Positions 26,100 through 34,814 of a stretch of DNA of 64,000 bases are shown here, in pieces. The translations under genes and the position numbers were made by a program. Positions within the stretch are counted from its first letter, which is position 1; each line of letters starts with the position of its first letter. Origin of the DNA: Candidatus Latescibacterota bacterium (GTDB taxonomy: Bacteria; Latescibacterota; UBA2968); assembly GCA_022824945.1 (NCBI GenBank), contig JAJDYX010000001.1:1-64000 (forward strand), read 5' to 3'. A model generated the notes under the pieces. That model was not told the DNA's origin. It was given only the letters and a program-made list of their open reading frames with translations, and searched no databases.

Positions 26100-27275
26100 A
26101 TGAATAACATACTGTTCAACATCGCGGTGATGTTTATTGCAGGAACAATTGGCTGCACTGCCAATAATCAAACACCTGCTGATCAAACCTCATTCGAGGG
26201 CGGCGTTGCCATAACCGATACCAGCGGCGTATCAAAAAGGGTGTATTCTGTTTCCGGCGTGGTATCGCTAAATGAAGAATCTATAGAAGGGCTGAGAATC
26301 ATGGCTTTTCCACTGAAAAAATCAAGTGGTCCTGTTCATCCAAAAACGGCCCATACAGATGCGAATGGCGCATATCGTTTAGACGACCTGGAGCCAGGAG
26401 AATATCACATTTCCATGAGCGCACCCGAAGAAATGGAAAGGGATGGGCGCAAGATGACAATACATCGCCCAATTCAAGCTCAGACGCTGGTAATTGAAGA
26501 TCGCGATGTGACGCTGAACTTTGAACCCCTGGGCGATGCGCGAATCACCGGTGTTGTAACTTACAACGACCAACCTATTTCAGATGTTTATGTAAGTACC
26601 CATATTGTAGCCGATAGCCCTGAGAATTTTGTCTCAATAAGCGGTGCAAAAACGGATAAAGACGGACGATTTGAGTTGCGTGATCTACCTTCTGGGCGGA
26701 TTGCCATTTCTCTGCACAAAATGGACAACCCCGATTCTGGTGGAAAACGATGGAGCAAAGTCGATACTATTGATCTGACGGATAAAAAAGAATTGAGTTA
26801 CATGGCGACATTGGAAATGGAGGAACGCCCAACTTTGAGCGTGGGAGATATAGCTCCTGAATTTGAGGCCAAACGACTAAATGGTTCAACCTTTCGGCTC
26901 GCAGATTATCGGGGCAAAAAAGCCGTGTTGATCGACTTTTGGGCAACGTGGTGCCCACCGTGCGTCGATGAAATTCCGATGATCAAAAGCATTGCCGAAA
27001 CATATCGAGATCAGGGCCTGGAAGTCGTGGGCGTGAGTTTGGATCGGGATGAGCAGGCACTGCGAGATTTTGTGAAAGAAGAAAAGCTGAACTATGTTCA
27101 GGTATTTGACAAAGAAAAAGCACGGTCAATTACAAAATCCTACGGTGTATGGGGCATCCCATCGGTATTTCTGGTAGATAAAAATGGTGTCATCAACGCG
27201 ATGAAGCTACGTGGAGATCGCACCGAACAGGCCGTAAAGGCGTTATTGGCCAATGGCTCTATTTCAGCTAATTGA
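26100..27275 (+). CDS. TlpA/ResA-like thioredoxin-fold lipoprotein with carboxypeptidase-regulatory-like domains
   Basis: The 391-residue product has a lipoprotein signal with lipobox TIGC (Cys19). One or two carboxypeptidase-regulatory-like beta-sandwich domains follow at about residues 50-230 (GAYRLDDLEPGEYHISMSAP, GRFELRDLPSGRIAISL). A C-terminal TlpA/ResA-type thioredoxin domain covers about 250-391, with the redox motif WCPPC (C285/C288) and the cis-Pro loop GIPSVFLVD. It likely acts as a membrane-tethered thiol-disulfide oxidoreductase outside the cytoplasm. ATG 26100 has AGGAGAGGAG upstream. The same mix of domains recurs in the M56 metallopeptidase fusion downstream (27873-30878), so the two may share a redox task; a terminator separates them. 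Confidence 0.88.
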   Translation: MNNILFNIAVMFIAGTIGCTANNQTPADQTSFEGGVAITDTSGVSKRVYSVSGVVSLNEESIEGLRIMAFPLKKSSGPVHPKTAHTDANGAYRLDDLEPGEYHISMSAPEEMERDGRKMTIHRPIQAQTLVIEDRDVTLNFEPLGDARITGVVTYNDQPISDVYVSTHIVADSPENFVSISGAKTDKDGRFELRDLPSGRIAISLHKMDNPDSGGKRWSKVDTIDLTDKKELSYMATLEMEERPTLSVGDIAPEFEAKRLNGSTFRLADYRGKKAVLIDFWATWCPPCVDEIPMIKSIAETYRDQGLEVVGVSLDRDEQALRDFVKEEKLNYVQVFDKEKARSITKSYGVWGIPSVFLVDKNGVINAMKLRGDRTEQAVKALLANGSISAN

Positions 27276-27334
27276 TCGTATCAATGAAATTATGGTTATG
27301 ACTTTCTACTATACTGAGCTTCTGACACGCATTC

Positions 27335-27366
27335 AACCGCCCGGTAACAACGGGCGGTTTTTTATT
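27335..27366 (+). terminator. Terminator of the TlpA-like gene
   Basis: AACCGCCCG (27335-27343) pairs with CGGGCGGTT (27351-27359) around a 7-nt loop, followed by TTTTTAT. Confidence 0.92.
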
Positions 27367-27387
27367 TCTCATACATTGAAAATTTAT

Positions 27388-27403
27388 TGCTAATTATTTC
27401 GCA
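27388..27403 (+). promoter_or_regulatory. Operator-like site O1 upstream of the BlaI-type promoter
   Basis: TGCTAATTATTTCGCA, an imperfect dyad (12 of 16 positions symmetric), is repeated exactly at 27455-27470. It ends 8 bases before the -35 box, fitting a repressor site. Confidence 0.6.
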
Positions 27404-27411
27404 CTTTACTC

Positions 27412-27440
27412 TTGACAACGAGTTTTAAATCTGCTATTTT
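27412..27440 (+). promoter_or_regulatory. Promoter of the BlaI-type repressor/M56 operon
   Basis: TTGACA (27412-27417), exactly 17 bp, TATTTT (27435-27440). It sits between the two identical operator-like sites. Confidence 0.7.
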
Positions 27441-27454
27441 TCTGAAAACTGATA

Positions 27455-27470
27455 TGCTAATTATTTCGCA
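27455..27470 (+). promoter_or_regulatory. Operator-like site O2 at the transcription start of the BlaI-type operon
   Basis: Exact second copy of the 16-bp site at 27388-27403. It covers about +8 to +23 relative to the predicted start, 67 bp centre to centre from O1. Binding here would block RNA polymerase. Confidence 0.6.
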
Positions 27471-27492
27471 GAACCTGTAAAAGGAGCTAAAA

Positions 27493-27876
27493 ATGGCAAG
27501 ACCGCGACAAGAAGGATTGACTGACCGTGAGATGGAACTCATACAGGTACTCTGGCAACAGAAAGAAGCAACTGTCGAAATGATCCAGGCAAAATTGCCC
27601 GATCGATTAGAAGGATCAACCATTCGCACACTCCTGCAAATCATGGAAGACAAAGGCTATGTGATGCACGAAAAGCAAGGACGCGCCAATGTGTACCGCC
27701 CCGTGATCGAACAACAGCGCGTTCAATCATCGGCAATGAAACACATCATTCAAAAACTATTTGGCGGCTCAACCGAACTCTTGCTGGCGCGACTGGTTGA
27801 AGACGAAGAGATAGACCTGGACGACGTAGCGCGATTACGTGAAAAGCTCAAGCAACGCAAAGGAGGCACATCATGA
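27493..27876 (+). CDS. BlaI/MecI/CopY-family transcriptional repressor
   Basis: The 127-residue product has the winged-helix DNA-binding domain of the BlaI/MecI family (LTDREMELIQVLWQQKEATV, STIRTLLQIMEDKGYVMHEK) and a C-terminal helical dimerisation region (LLLARLVEDEEIDLDDVARL). In the classic systems such a repressor is cleaved or released after the partner M56 protease senses a signal. Here the ATG follows AAAGGAGC, and the stop overlaps the start of the M56 gene by four bases (ATGA), so the pair is coupled. Two identical operator-like sites flank its promoter, so it is likely autoregulated. No beta-lactamase gene is nearby. Confidence 0.93.
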   Translation: MARPRQEGLTDREMELIQVLWQQKEATVEMIQAKLPDRLEGSTIRTLLQIMEDKGYVMHEKQGRANVYRPVIEQQRVQSSAMKHIIQKLFGGSTELLLARLVEDEEIDLDDVARLREKLKQRKGGTS

Positions 27877-30800
27877 TCGGCACATCTATACTGGAATCCA
27901 TTGCCATATTTCTCCTCGATGCGACTATCAAGACCACCCTCTTTATGGGTTTTGTCCTATGTGTCGTATGGCTCCTGGGCACACGACAGGCTGCCAAACG
28001 CAGTTTGCTTTTGAGCTGGTGTCTCATCGGCGTGCTGGTCATTCCCATCGCGTCTTTATGCATGCCTTCCTTGCGATTTCAGTTTGATTCGCCAGCACCT
28101 CCTTCAGAGCCGGCTGTTCCGACTGTCCAACCCGTTGTTATGCCCGATACACCTCTGGCAAAATCCACGCCAAGATTGCAGCAACAAAGGATGTCTGATA
28201 GGGCGTTTTCAGAAAATTCAGACCTATCTCAAGACTTCGTATCTCCCTCCCCTACACAAATTGTTTTCGCCAAAAATGCCGGAACAAAATCAATTGATTG
28301 GACAACCCACATACTGAATAAAATCACTTTAGCACAGGCTTTGTATGGTGTAATGGCGGTCTATGCTATTGGTGTATTGGCTTTGTTGATCCGTCTAATA
28401 TATTCTCTAATAATGGTTTGCTCGTTTCGCCGATCTCTATTGCCCTGTGAAGATGAACAGCTACAAAATGATTTGCAGATCCTAAAAAAGCAACTGGGTA
28501 TTCGGCGATCCGTCGCACTATCTATCAGTGACAAAATTAGCAGCCCAACTCAGGTCGGACTCTTGAAGCCTGTAATCGTATTGCCCACACCAATAGTCAA
28601 ATCACGCGACCAGTTGGAATCGATTTTGATTCACGAACTCATTCATGTCAAGCGATGGGATTGTCTGTATCGTCTGCTGGCAATGGTGGGCATGGCGTTT
28701 TACTGGTTCAATCCCCTATTCCACCACATCAAACACCTGCTTTTTGAAGTACAAGAACAAGCCTGTGATGATTGGACTGTAACCACAACGGGCAATTCTG
28801 AAAGCTATGCAGACACACTCCTCAATGTGGCGACCCAACTACAATCTCGTCCAGCAATGGCTCTGGGCATGGACATGGCGCGAACCCCTCAGGTCATGGA
28901 TCGAGTCAATCGCATTATCACCCTGGGCGGTCATGTGTCCCCGCGCGTTGGTCGCGTATCGGCACTTGTAATGGCAGTGGTATTTATTGGCGGGGCAACG
29001 GCCATCGGCAGCTTGACCGTCACAACTGATCAAACGACTAATGACCAAACCCAAACGACTATCGATTACAATGTATTTGAGGGCGAAGATGTAGCCGAGC
29101 ACGCTATGTCTCAAGACCAGAAAATAGAGATTACTGGACAACCCCAAGAGCAAAAACCCGCAAAGCCTTCCAAATCAAAAATATCGGGAACGATTCATTT
29201 AAATGGTCAAACGATTCCCGATTCGTTTCTTGTAGGGGTCACGCCACAGTTATCAGCAAAGTGGAGCCCTGTCACACGCAGACCAGAAAACGCGCAAACC
29301 ATTTATGACCGAGATTTTGCGTTTGATCTTGACCCCGGGCTTTATACGCTCGTTGTTTCCGCTTTTGGTTATGAAATATTGGAAACGGCCATTCTGGTAC
29401 CAGATGCCGACACACAAATAGAGGTGAAAGCATATCTTGAGCCGTTCGGGCTTAAGAAAAAAGATGATATTGAATGGGTCAAACTCTGGGGTGAGTTTTG
29501 TCGATGGCGCATCAAAAGTTCTGAGATCGTAGAATTGGTTAAAAGAGACAGTGTGTGGGTATTACCGGGTGAAAATCCGGTTAAAGAGGGCGAAGGGTAT
29601 CGTTTCATTGTACATAAAAATGACAGTAATGTCTATAATTTAAGACATTCAAATGCGAAACAGAAGAGCAGCAAACTGATTGGATTTAGTTCGATCTATA
29701 CAGGTGGAGAGATCATTTTCGATCCTTCTGTATATACATCTCCCAAAAGAGATTCAAGAACGGAATTTGCTGCTGACAATGAGCTTCAAACGACCTTCTC
29801 GAGCTTGGTAAAAGACATGAAGGATATACACAAAGAGGGTATGTTTTCTTATTTTAAAATGCTGCGAAGCGCAGATGTCTGGGATTCTACTTATATTGAC
29901 CAGGGAAACAGGTTTCGAGAAATAGTGAATCAATATCCACCCTATTTTGAGCAGTTCCTCTTGCAAGAAGAGTTCGAATTCTTACAAAGATTTCATCCTC
30001 ATAATAGAGTGATGAGAGAGTTGAGAAAGTTGAGAAGTGAAAAAAAGGATTACGAGACAAAAATAAAACAGCACTATCAGAGTGCCATTTATGAAAGTTA
30101 TTTTACACAAATAGTGCGATTGGCAAAAAAAATAGATCCCAATTCTATTTTTTTTAAAACTCACGATACATTCGCTTTTTTAGAACTTGATGAGGGTCTC
30201 CATTTTGCACCGCATCTCGGCAAAAAATATAATATCCCTCCTTTTTACTTTACTGGCATTCTGGTAGCTCATGAACGCAACTTGCCACCTGGTACCAAAG
30301 AGGGGGAATCATTGCTGTGGCGTATGGCCCAACATTACAGAGACCGCGACCACCCCGTTGCTGCCAGAAGTGCTATTGATCAACTCGTTCAGAGATACCC
30401 TAATTCCAAAACGGTTTTGAAAGGTACGACTGAAAAGCTGTTGAATGCACTGGATATGCGGGAAGACCGTGTTGCGCCTGATTTCGTTGTAAAAACTGTG
30501 GCTGGCGATTCATTACGGCTCTCGGACTTTCGGGGCAAGTTTGTGATGCTCGATTTTTGGGCGACGTGGTGCGCGCCCTGTCTTAATGAATTGCCACACC
30601 TCAGAAAATTGTCTCAATCTTTCTCGGAAGAGTTGAAAGTCATCGGTTTGGCTCATGATCATCCGAGAAGTTTGGAAGATTTCTTAAAGGAGCAGGAACA
30701 CAAAATTCCATATCCCAACGGGGTATCAGCTCCGAAAATTGAGAAAGCTTATGGGATCGTGTCCTGGCCCACAAATTTTCTCATTGCGCCCAATGGAAAA

Positions 30801-30878
30801 ATTATCGCCAAAAATCTGCGCGGTGAAAAGTTGGTTGATTTGGTCGCGGAAAAATTGACCGCGTACAAATCTCAATAG
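27873..30878 (+). CDS. M56 (BlaR1-like) membrane metallopeptidase fused to a C-terminal TlpA-type thioredoxin
   Basis: This 1001-residue protein has an N-terminal membrane part with about four helices. Its M56 zinc-protease motif is HELIH (H254-H258) followed by EVQEQACDDW near 290. A carboxypeptidase-regulatory-like domain follows at about 435-525. Then comes a ~330-residue lysine-rich, poorly recognised segment with a TPR-like end (AARSAIDQLVQRYPNS). A C-terminal TlpA/ResA-type domain covers about 865-1001, with WCAPC (C900/C903) and a cis-Pro loop (SWPTNFLI). In BlaR1 the outside sensor is a penicillin-binding domain; here it seems replaced by a redox domain. The inferred job is to sense redox or envelope stress and relieve BlaI-type repression. 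The region near 30121-30180 is very AT-rich (16/60 GC), unlike the flanks. Confidence 0.88.
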   Translation: MIGTSILESIAIFLLDATIKTTLFMGFVLCVVWLLGTRQAAKRSLLLSWCLIGVLVIPIASLCMPSLRFQFDSPAPPSEPAVPTVQPVVMPDTPLAKSTPRLQQQRMSDRAFSENSDLSQDFVSPSPTQIVFAKNAGTKSIDWTTHILNKITLAQALYGVMAVYAIGVLALLIRLIYSLIMVCSFRRSLLPCEDEQLQNDLQILKKQLGIRRSVALSISDKISSPTQVGLLKPVIVLPTPIVKSRDQLESILIHELIHVKRWDCLYRLLAMVGMAFYWFNPLFHHIKHLLFEVQEQACDDWTVTTTGNSESYADTLLNVATQLQSRPAMALGMDMARTPQVMDRVNRIITLGGHVSPRVGRVSALVMAVVFIGGATAIGSLTVTTDQTTNDQTQTTIDYNVFEGEDVAEHAMSQDQKIEITGQPQEQKPAKPSKSKISGTIHLNGQTIPDSFLVGVTPQLSAKWSPVTRRPENAQTIYDRDFAFDLDPGLYTLVVSAFGYEILETAILVPDADTQIEVKAYLEPFGLKKKDDIEWVKLWGEFCRWRIKSSEIVELVKRDSVWVLPGENPVKEGEGYRFIVHKNDSNVYNLRHSNAKQKSSKLIGFSSIYTGGEIIFDPSVYTSPKRDSRTEFAADNELQTTFSSLVKDMKDIHKEGMFSYFKMLRSADVWDSTYIDQGNRFREIVNQYPPYFEQFLLQEEFEFLQRFHPHNRVMRELRKLRSEKKDYETKIKQHYQSAIYESYFTQIVRLAKKIDPNSIFFKTHDTFAFLELDEGLHFAPHLGKKYNIPPFYFTGILVAHERNLPPGTKEGESLLWRMAQHYRDRDHPVAARSAIDQLVQRYPNSKTVLKGTTEKLLNALDMREDRVAPDFVVKTVAGDSLRLSDFRGKFVMLDFWATWCAPCLNELPHLRKLSQSFSEELKVIGLAHDHPRSLEDFLKEQEHKIPYPNGVSAPKIEKAYGIVSWPTNFLIAPNGKIIAKNLRGEKLVDLVAEKLTAYKSQ

Positions 30879-30894
30879 CATTTTACACATAATA

Positions 30895-30932
30895 AAAAAC
30901 GGGCAATCCTGACATGGGATTGCCCGTTTTTC
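30895..30932. terminator. Bidirectional terminator after the M56-thioredoxin gene
   Basis: AACGGGCAATCC (30898-30909) pairs with GGATTGCCCGTT (30917-30928) around a 7-nt loop. It is preceded by As and followed by Ts, serving both convergent genes. Confidence 0.92.
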
Positions 30933-30958
30933 AATTTTCCATATTTTCGGTCTTCTGT

Positions 30959-31192
30959 TCACCTTGTGCAATTCTCATACCTGTGCTGATCGCGAAGGTT
31001 ACGAACATAAGAGATACCATCAGAAATGTCTTCTCGATCTTTCCAGAGACCAAAAAATGAAAATGACTTCATCGCTTCCACTTTGTCTGCTTCTTGAATA
31101 TGAACCTCTCCTGTGACCCCTTCATCAATTCCCCGCAGTGTTTCAAGCGGTATGAAGACGCCGTTTTCATATTTTACGGGAATTGATCGCAT
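30959..31192 (-). CDS. DUF104/AF2212-like antitoxin-family protein (orphan)
   Basis: The 77-residue product starts MRSIPVKYENGVFIPLETLR, the small beta-strand pattern typical of DUF104/AF2212-like antitoxins, which bind VapC-type PIN toxins in other genomes. The rest (SFSFFGLWKDREDISDGISYVRNLRDQ) also fits short antitoxins of this kind. ATG 31192 is preceded by AAAGGAGC 8 bases upstream, and a promoter (31252-31280) lies before it. No PIN-domain or other toxin gene is next to it, since galK and the M56 gene are the neighbours. It may be an orphan antitoxin or regulate a toxin elsewhere. Confidence 0.7.
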   Translation of the reverse strand: MRSIPVKYENGVFIPLETLRGIDEGVTGEVHIQEADKVEAMKSFSFFGLWKDREDISDGISYVRNLRDQHRYENCTR

Positions 31193-31251
31193 AATAAACG
31201 CTCCTTTTTTTGACTCCCCACGGCTATCCAATTCACGCCATCCTTGTGATA

Positions 31252-31280
31252 AATTTACTCAGCTTTGAGAAATAGGTCAA
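31252..31280 (-). promoter_or_regulatory. Promoter of the DUF104 gene
   Basis: On the minus strand TTGACC (31280-31275), 17 bp and TAAATT (31257-31252), about 60 bases before the ATG. Confidence 0.5.
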
Positions 31281-31290
31281 GGGATCGCCT

Positions 31291-32457
31291 TCACCCCACT
31301 AACTCTGCGCCATTGACCGCTGAACAAACGTAAATCTCAGGCGTCAAACCCGTTATCCTGGGATATTGCTCATTGATCGCATCTGTCAGTGCTGACACAG
31401 CATCCCGTTCAACGATATTCACAGTACACCCGCCAAACCCCGCGCCAGTCATCCGCGCGCCGAACACCCCCGGCACATTTAGAGCGATTTCTACCAGCAG
31501 ATCGAGTTCTTTGCCACTCACCTCGTAATCATCTCGCAAACTCCTGTGGGATGCGACCATCAACTGTCCAAATCCCGACAAATCCCCATTCTTGAGCAAT
31601 GTGACCGCCCGCTGCGTGCGTTCATTCTCCGTTATCACATGGCGGCACCGCTTCAGAACGGATTCCGATAGCGCGCCACCGTAAACATCCAGCATCTCCA
31701 TCGACACATCGCGCAGTGCCCGTATATCCGCCCCCATCGCCCGCGCGAGAAGCGAAACCCCACTTTCACAGGCAGACCGCCTGTCATTATATGCCGAATC
31801 CGTCAGACCTCGCGTCACGCCCGAGTTGCAAATCACAATCTGCACATCGTCGCCAAAAAGAGGGACAAGCTCAAACGAGAGATCGCGACAATCGAGAAAC
31901 AGCGCGTGACCTGCCCGACCATTTGCCGAGATAAACTGATCCATAATTCCGCAATTAACACCCACAAAATGATTTTCTGCCCGCTGTCCCAAAAGAGCCA
32001 GATCAGGCCCGCTTACTTCAATGCGATTTAACACAACCATCCCCTTCCCCACCGCCATCTCCACGGCAGCCGAACTGCTCAATCCCGCCCCCATAGGCAC
32101 ATTGCCCACAATCGCCGCATCAAAACCACACAGCGAATGCCCGAGCTTTTGAAACTCGCGCACCACTCCCATTGGATAATCTCCCCAATTGCCCTGTGCC
32201 TCCAACACATCATCGCTCTGGAACTCAGCCACCTCTTCGTGCATCGCCGAGTAAATCCGCACCCGCGAATCAACTCTCGACCGCGCCACAACAACCGCCC
32301 AGCGGTCAATTGCCGCGGGAAACACAAAGCCCTCATTGTAATCCGTGTGTTCCCCAATCAAATTGACGCGCCCAGGCGCCTGCACGACGACATCTGCCTG
32401 CCCCTCAAAAACCGATGCAAAAGCGTCTCGCGCCTGTGTGATAATAGGATGCAACAT
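31291..32457 (-). CDS. galK: Galactokinase
   Basis: The 388-residue protein is a GHMP-superfamily kinase that phosphorylates galactose at C1 in the Leloir pathway. It has the galactokinase signature GRVNLIGEHTDYNEG (about residues 30-44), the ATP-loop GAGLSSSAAVE (about 120) and the catalytic CGIMDQFIS (about 172). The C-terminal glycine-rich GARMTGAGFGGCTV is also present. ATG 32457 is preceded by AGGAG 8 bases upstream; the frame extends further to 32499 but without homology. It is the second gene after the galE-galT fusion, 68 bases downstream, and is likely co-transcribed with it. Confidence 0.96.
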   Translation of the reverse strand: MLHPIITQARDAFASVFEGQADVVVQAPGRVNLIGEHTDYNEGFVFPAAIDRWAVVVARSRVDSRVRIYSAMHEEVAEFQSDDVLEAQGNWGDYPMGVVREFQKLGHSLCGFDAAIVGNVPMGAGLSSSAAVEMAVGKGMVVLNRIEVSGPDLALLGQRAENHFVGVNCGIMDQFISANGRAGHALFLDCRDLSFELVPLFGDDVQIVICNSGVTRGLTDSAYNDRRSACESGVSLLARAMGADIRALRDVSMEMLDVYGGALSESVLKRCRHVITENERTQRAVTLLKNGDLSGFGQLMVASHRSLRDDYEVSGKELDLLVEIALNVPGVFGARMTGAGFGGCTVNIVERDAVSALTDAINEQYPRITGLTPEIYVCSAVNGAELVG

Positions 32458-32525
32458 CGGACGACTCCTGTGATAGCTTTTAGATATCAGCCTGCCCACC
32501 TACTCCTAAATTTACCCTTCGCCTT

Positions 32526-32555
32526 TCATCTGCGTTTATCTGCGGATCGTGGTTG
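32526..32555. repeat. CTGCGTTTATCTGCGG-type repeat overlapping the galE-galT 3' end
   Basis: The plus strand reads CATCTGCGTTTATCTGCGGA, two near-copies of an ATCTGCG unit. It is like the dispersed sequence family noted at 22802-22845. The last codons of the fusion gene (RSADKRR and the stop) are encoded inside it. Confidence 0.5.
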
Positions 32556-34703
32556 CTTTACCTTTCGCATCGCCCATCGTATCTCCTCCGCCGTCATATC
32601 CGGATCTGAGGGATTGATGAGATTGCCAAAAATATCTGCCCCCACCACGTGCTTTCGCAAACCAGGTCCCCGCAAAAGCGACGTAATGTGAATTTGCATG
32701 TGATAGCCGCGATCCACGCCATCTGTTGGTGCTTGCATCAATGCCAGAGTATAGTGATACGGCGCACCAAACAACTCGTCTAACCCGCCGAGAACATCGC
32801 GCAATCCCACTGCCAGATCGCGCCGAGCTTCCCTTTCCAAATCCAGCAAACTCGCAACATGTGCCTTTGGTACAATAATTACATCATAGGGAAATTGCGC
32901 GGCAAACGGAACATAAGCCAGCACATGAGGGCGATCAACAATAACTCGCCGACCATCTCCGGCTTCTACGCGATTGGCATCGCACACAAAACAGCGCCCC
33001 GTTTTCTCGCGATGAGATTCAAACATAGCCAATTGCGGTTTCACCATCAAATCCGGAATCTCGCAATACGCATAAACCTGTCCGTGTGGATGCGGTTGAG
33101 AATTGCCCATCACCGTGCCCCGGTTTTCAAAAATCAGCGGATACACAATATCAGACGCCTTCCCCAACCGATCGTAAATCTCTGCCCATGCGTCAATCAC
33201 CTGAACGAACGCGTCCAAAGACAGCGTTGACAAACGCTGTGCGTGATTCGGTGCATAGACCACCACCTCGCACACACCCCGAGATGTACGCGAGAGATAT
33301 GGACCCAATTGCGCCTGCGTTTGATAAGCGTCCAATACCAGCGTGGGAAAATCATTCTCGAATGTCCACACACCCTTGTAATTGGGATTTACATCGCCCG
33401 TCGCGCGCGTATTCCCGGGGCAGAGATAGCATTCGGGATCATAAACCTTATCGGTTGCCCTCTCCATAAGCTGCGTTTCTCCACGCCAGGGCCTGTCTGC
33501 GCGATGGGCGGCGATATTGACCCATCGATTCCAAAAAGGATTGAATCGCTCCTCCTGCACAATCCGATACCCCTGAGGATGAAGGCGATGCCAGTGATAG
33601 GCGGATTCCAGCGTCTCATGTAGCGTTTCCTTCGCAACCCATCCCATATCGCGCCGAATGCGACTCGCATCGGCAATAAGCGTTGCGGGATCGCCACTTC
33701 GCCGAGGTCCAATCGTTTCGGGAATCGCATGGCCAGTCACCGCGCGTGCGGCTTCCAAAATCTCCCGCACGCTTACGCCCTGCCCCCTGCCGAGATTGTA
33801 CGTCGCAGACCGACCCCCTGCCAACAACATATCCAGGCTCTTAATATGTGCATCGGCTAATTCCACCACAGAAATATAATCTCGTACAGCCGTGCCATCG
33901 GGGGTTTCGTAATCATCGCCAAATACAGTCATCTTTTCGCGCTGCCCCAAAGCCACTTGCAAAACAATGGGGATCAAATGCGTCTCGGGATCGTGATCTT
34001 CACCAATCAACCGCGAAGGATCGGCACCTGCGGCATTAAAATAGCGGAGAACAACATATCTTCCACCAGCCTCTCGCTCGGCATGCAGCAGCATGCGTTC
34101 ATCCATCATTTTCGTAATGCCATAAACATTCGTGGGAATTTTTAGCAGCGCAATATCTTCTTCGAAGAGTTTGAAAGCGATGTGTTTTTTATACCACCTC
34201 AAAAGTGTCTCAAAATCCACCGCAGCGGGCATTAACTGACTTTTCTCAAAGCCGCCATCAGCGATCCATTTCTGCTGATAATTTTCCTTCAAAGGAATGT
34301 GTTCTGCGGAGGGTTCGCCATACGTCGCCGCCGTAGATGATTTCACAATGGGCAATCTCTTGCCCACATCCAACAAATTCTGAAAAGCAATCACATTATT
34401 CTCAAAATATCTGTACGGCACCTCTTGGGATTCTCCTACCAGCGTCCGAGCGGCGAAATCGATAATGCCACAAAAATCGTGCCTATCAAAAACAGAAGCC
34501 AGAGCACTGCGATCGAGCAAATTGACATGCTCGAAACAAAATTGCTCTGGCCCATACACCCGTTCAAATAGAGTGACAACTTCCCGGTGTCCCGTTGACA
34601 GGTCATCCAGCACCACAACCCGGCGGTGACCTTCCAACAAACGCCGAACCGCGTGACTGCCAACATAGCCTGCCCCACCTGTCACCAAAACAGCATCTAC
34701 CAT
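32526..34703 (-). CDS. UDP-glucose 4-epimerase / galactose-1-phosphate uridylyltransferase fusion
   Basis: One uninterrupted 725-residue frame carries GalE (about 1-375) and GalT (about 383-725). GalE shows the Rossmann TGGAGYVGSH, T124 in SSTAATYG and the catalytic YGITK (Y194). Compared with E. coli GalE (S124, Y149), about 45 extra residues lie between these (about 141-188). GalT has zinc-ligand CYLC (C425/C428), the nucleophile motif HPHGQ (538-542) and a typical C-terminus (YHMQIHITSLLR). Together the two halves convert galactose-1-phosphate to glucose-1-phosphate and recycle UDP-galactose. ATG 34703 follows AAAGGAG. With galK it makes up three Leloir activities; no mutarotase is visible. 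The C-terminal tail is encoded by a dispersed repeat. Confidence 0.92.
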   Translation of the reverse strand: MVDAVLVTGGAGYVGSHAVRRLLEGHRRVVVLDDLSTGHREVVTLFERVYGPEQFCFEHVNLLDRSALASVFDRHDFCGIIDFAARTLVGESQEVPYRYFENNVIAFQNLLDVGKRLPIVKSSTAATYGEPSAEHIPLKENYQQKWIADGGFEKSQLMPAAVDFETLLRWYKKHIAFKLFEEDIALLKIPTNVYGITKMMDERMLLHAEREAGGRYVVLRYFNAAGADPSRLIGEDHDPETHLIPIVLQVALGQREKMTVFGDDYETPDGTAVRDYISVVELADAHIKSLDMLLAGGRSATYNLGRGQGVSVREILEAARAVTGHAIPETIGPRRSGDPATLIADASRIRRDMGWVAKETLHETLESAYHWHRLHPQGYRIVQEERFNPFWNRWVNIAAHRADRPWRGETQLMERATDKVYDPECYLCPGNTRATGDVNPNYKGVWTFENDFPTLVLDAYQTQAQLGPYLSRTSRGVCEVVVYAPNHAQRLSTLSLDAFVQVIDAWAEIYDRLGKASDIVYPLIFENRGTVMGNSQPHPHGQVYAYCEIPDLMVKPQLAMFESHREKTGRCFVCDANRVEAGDGRRVIVDRPHVLAYVPFAAQFPYDVIIVPKAHVASLLDLEREARRDLAVGLRDVLGGLDELFGAPYHYTLALMQAPTDGVDRGYHMQIHITSLLRGPGLRKHVVGADIFGNLINPSDPDMTAEEIRWAMRKVKQPRSADKRR

Positions 34704-34814
34704 ATCTGCTCCTTTGCGGAATGGCGTACATTTGCACAATTAAATATACACATCGTACAAACAGAAACTGAACTATTTTTACAACGCTATATATGCCTTG
34801 AACTTGTTTTGAAC

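Noticed and set aside
32526..34703. Two separate genes joined by a sequencing error
   Set aside because: The frame is continuous through a sensible linker and both domains are complete, so a real fusion is more likely, though an error cannot be fully excluded.
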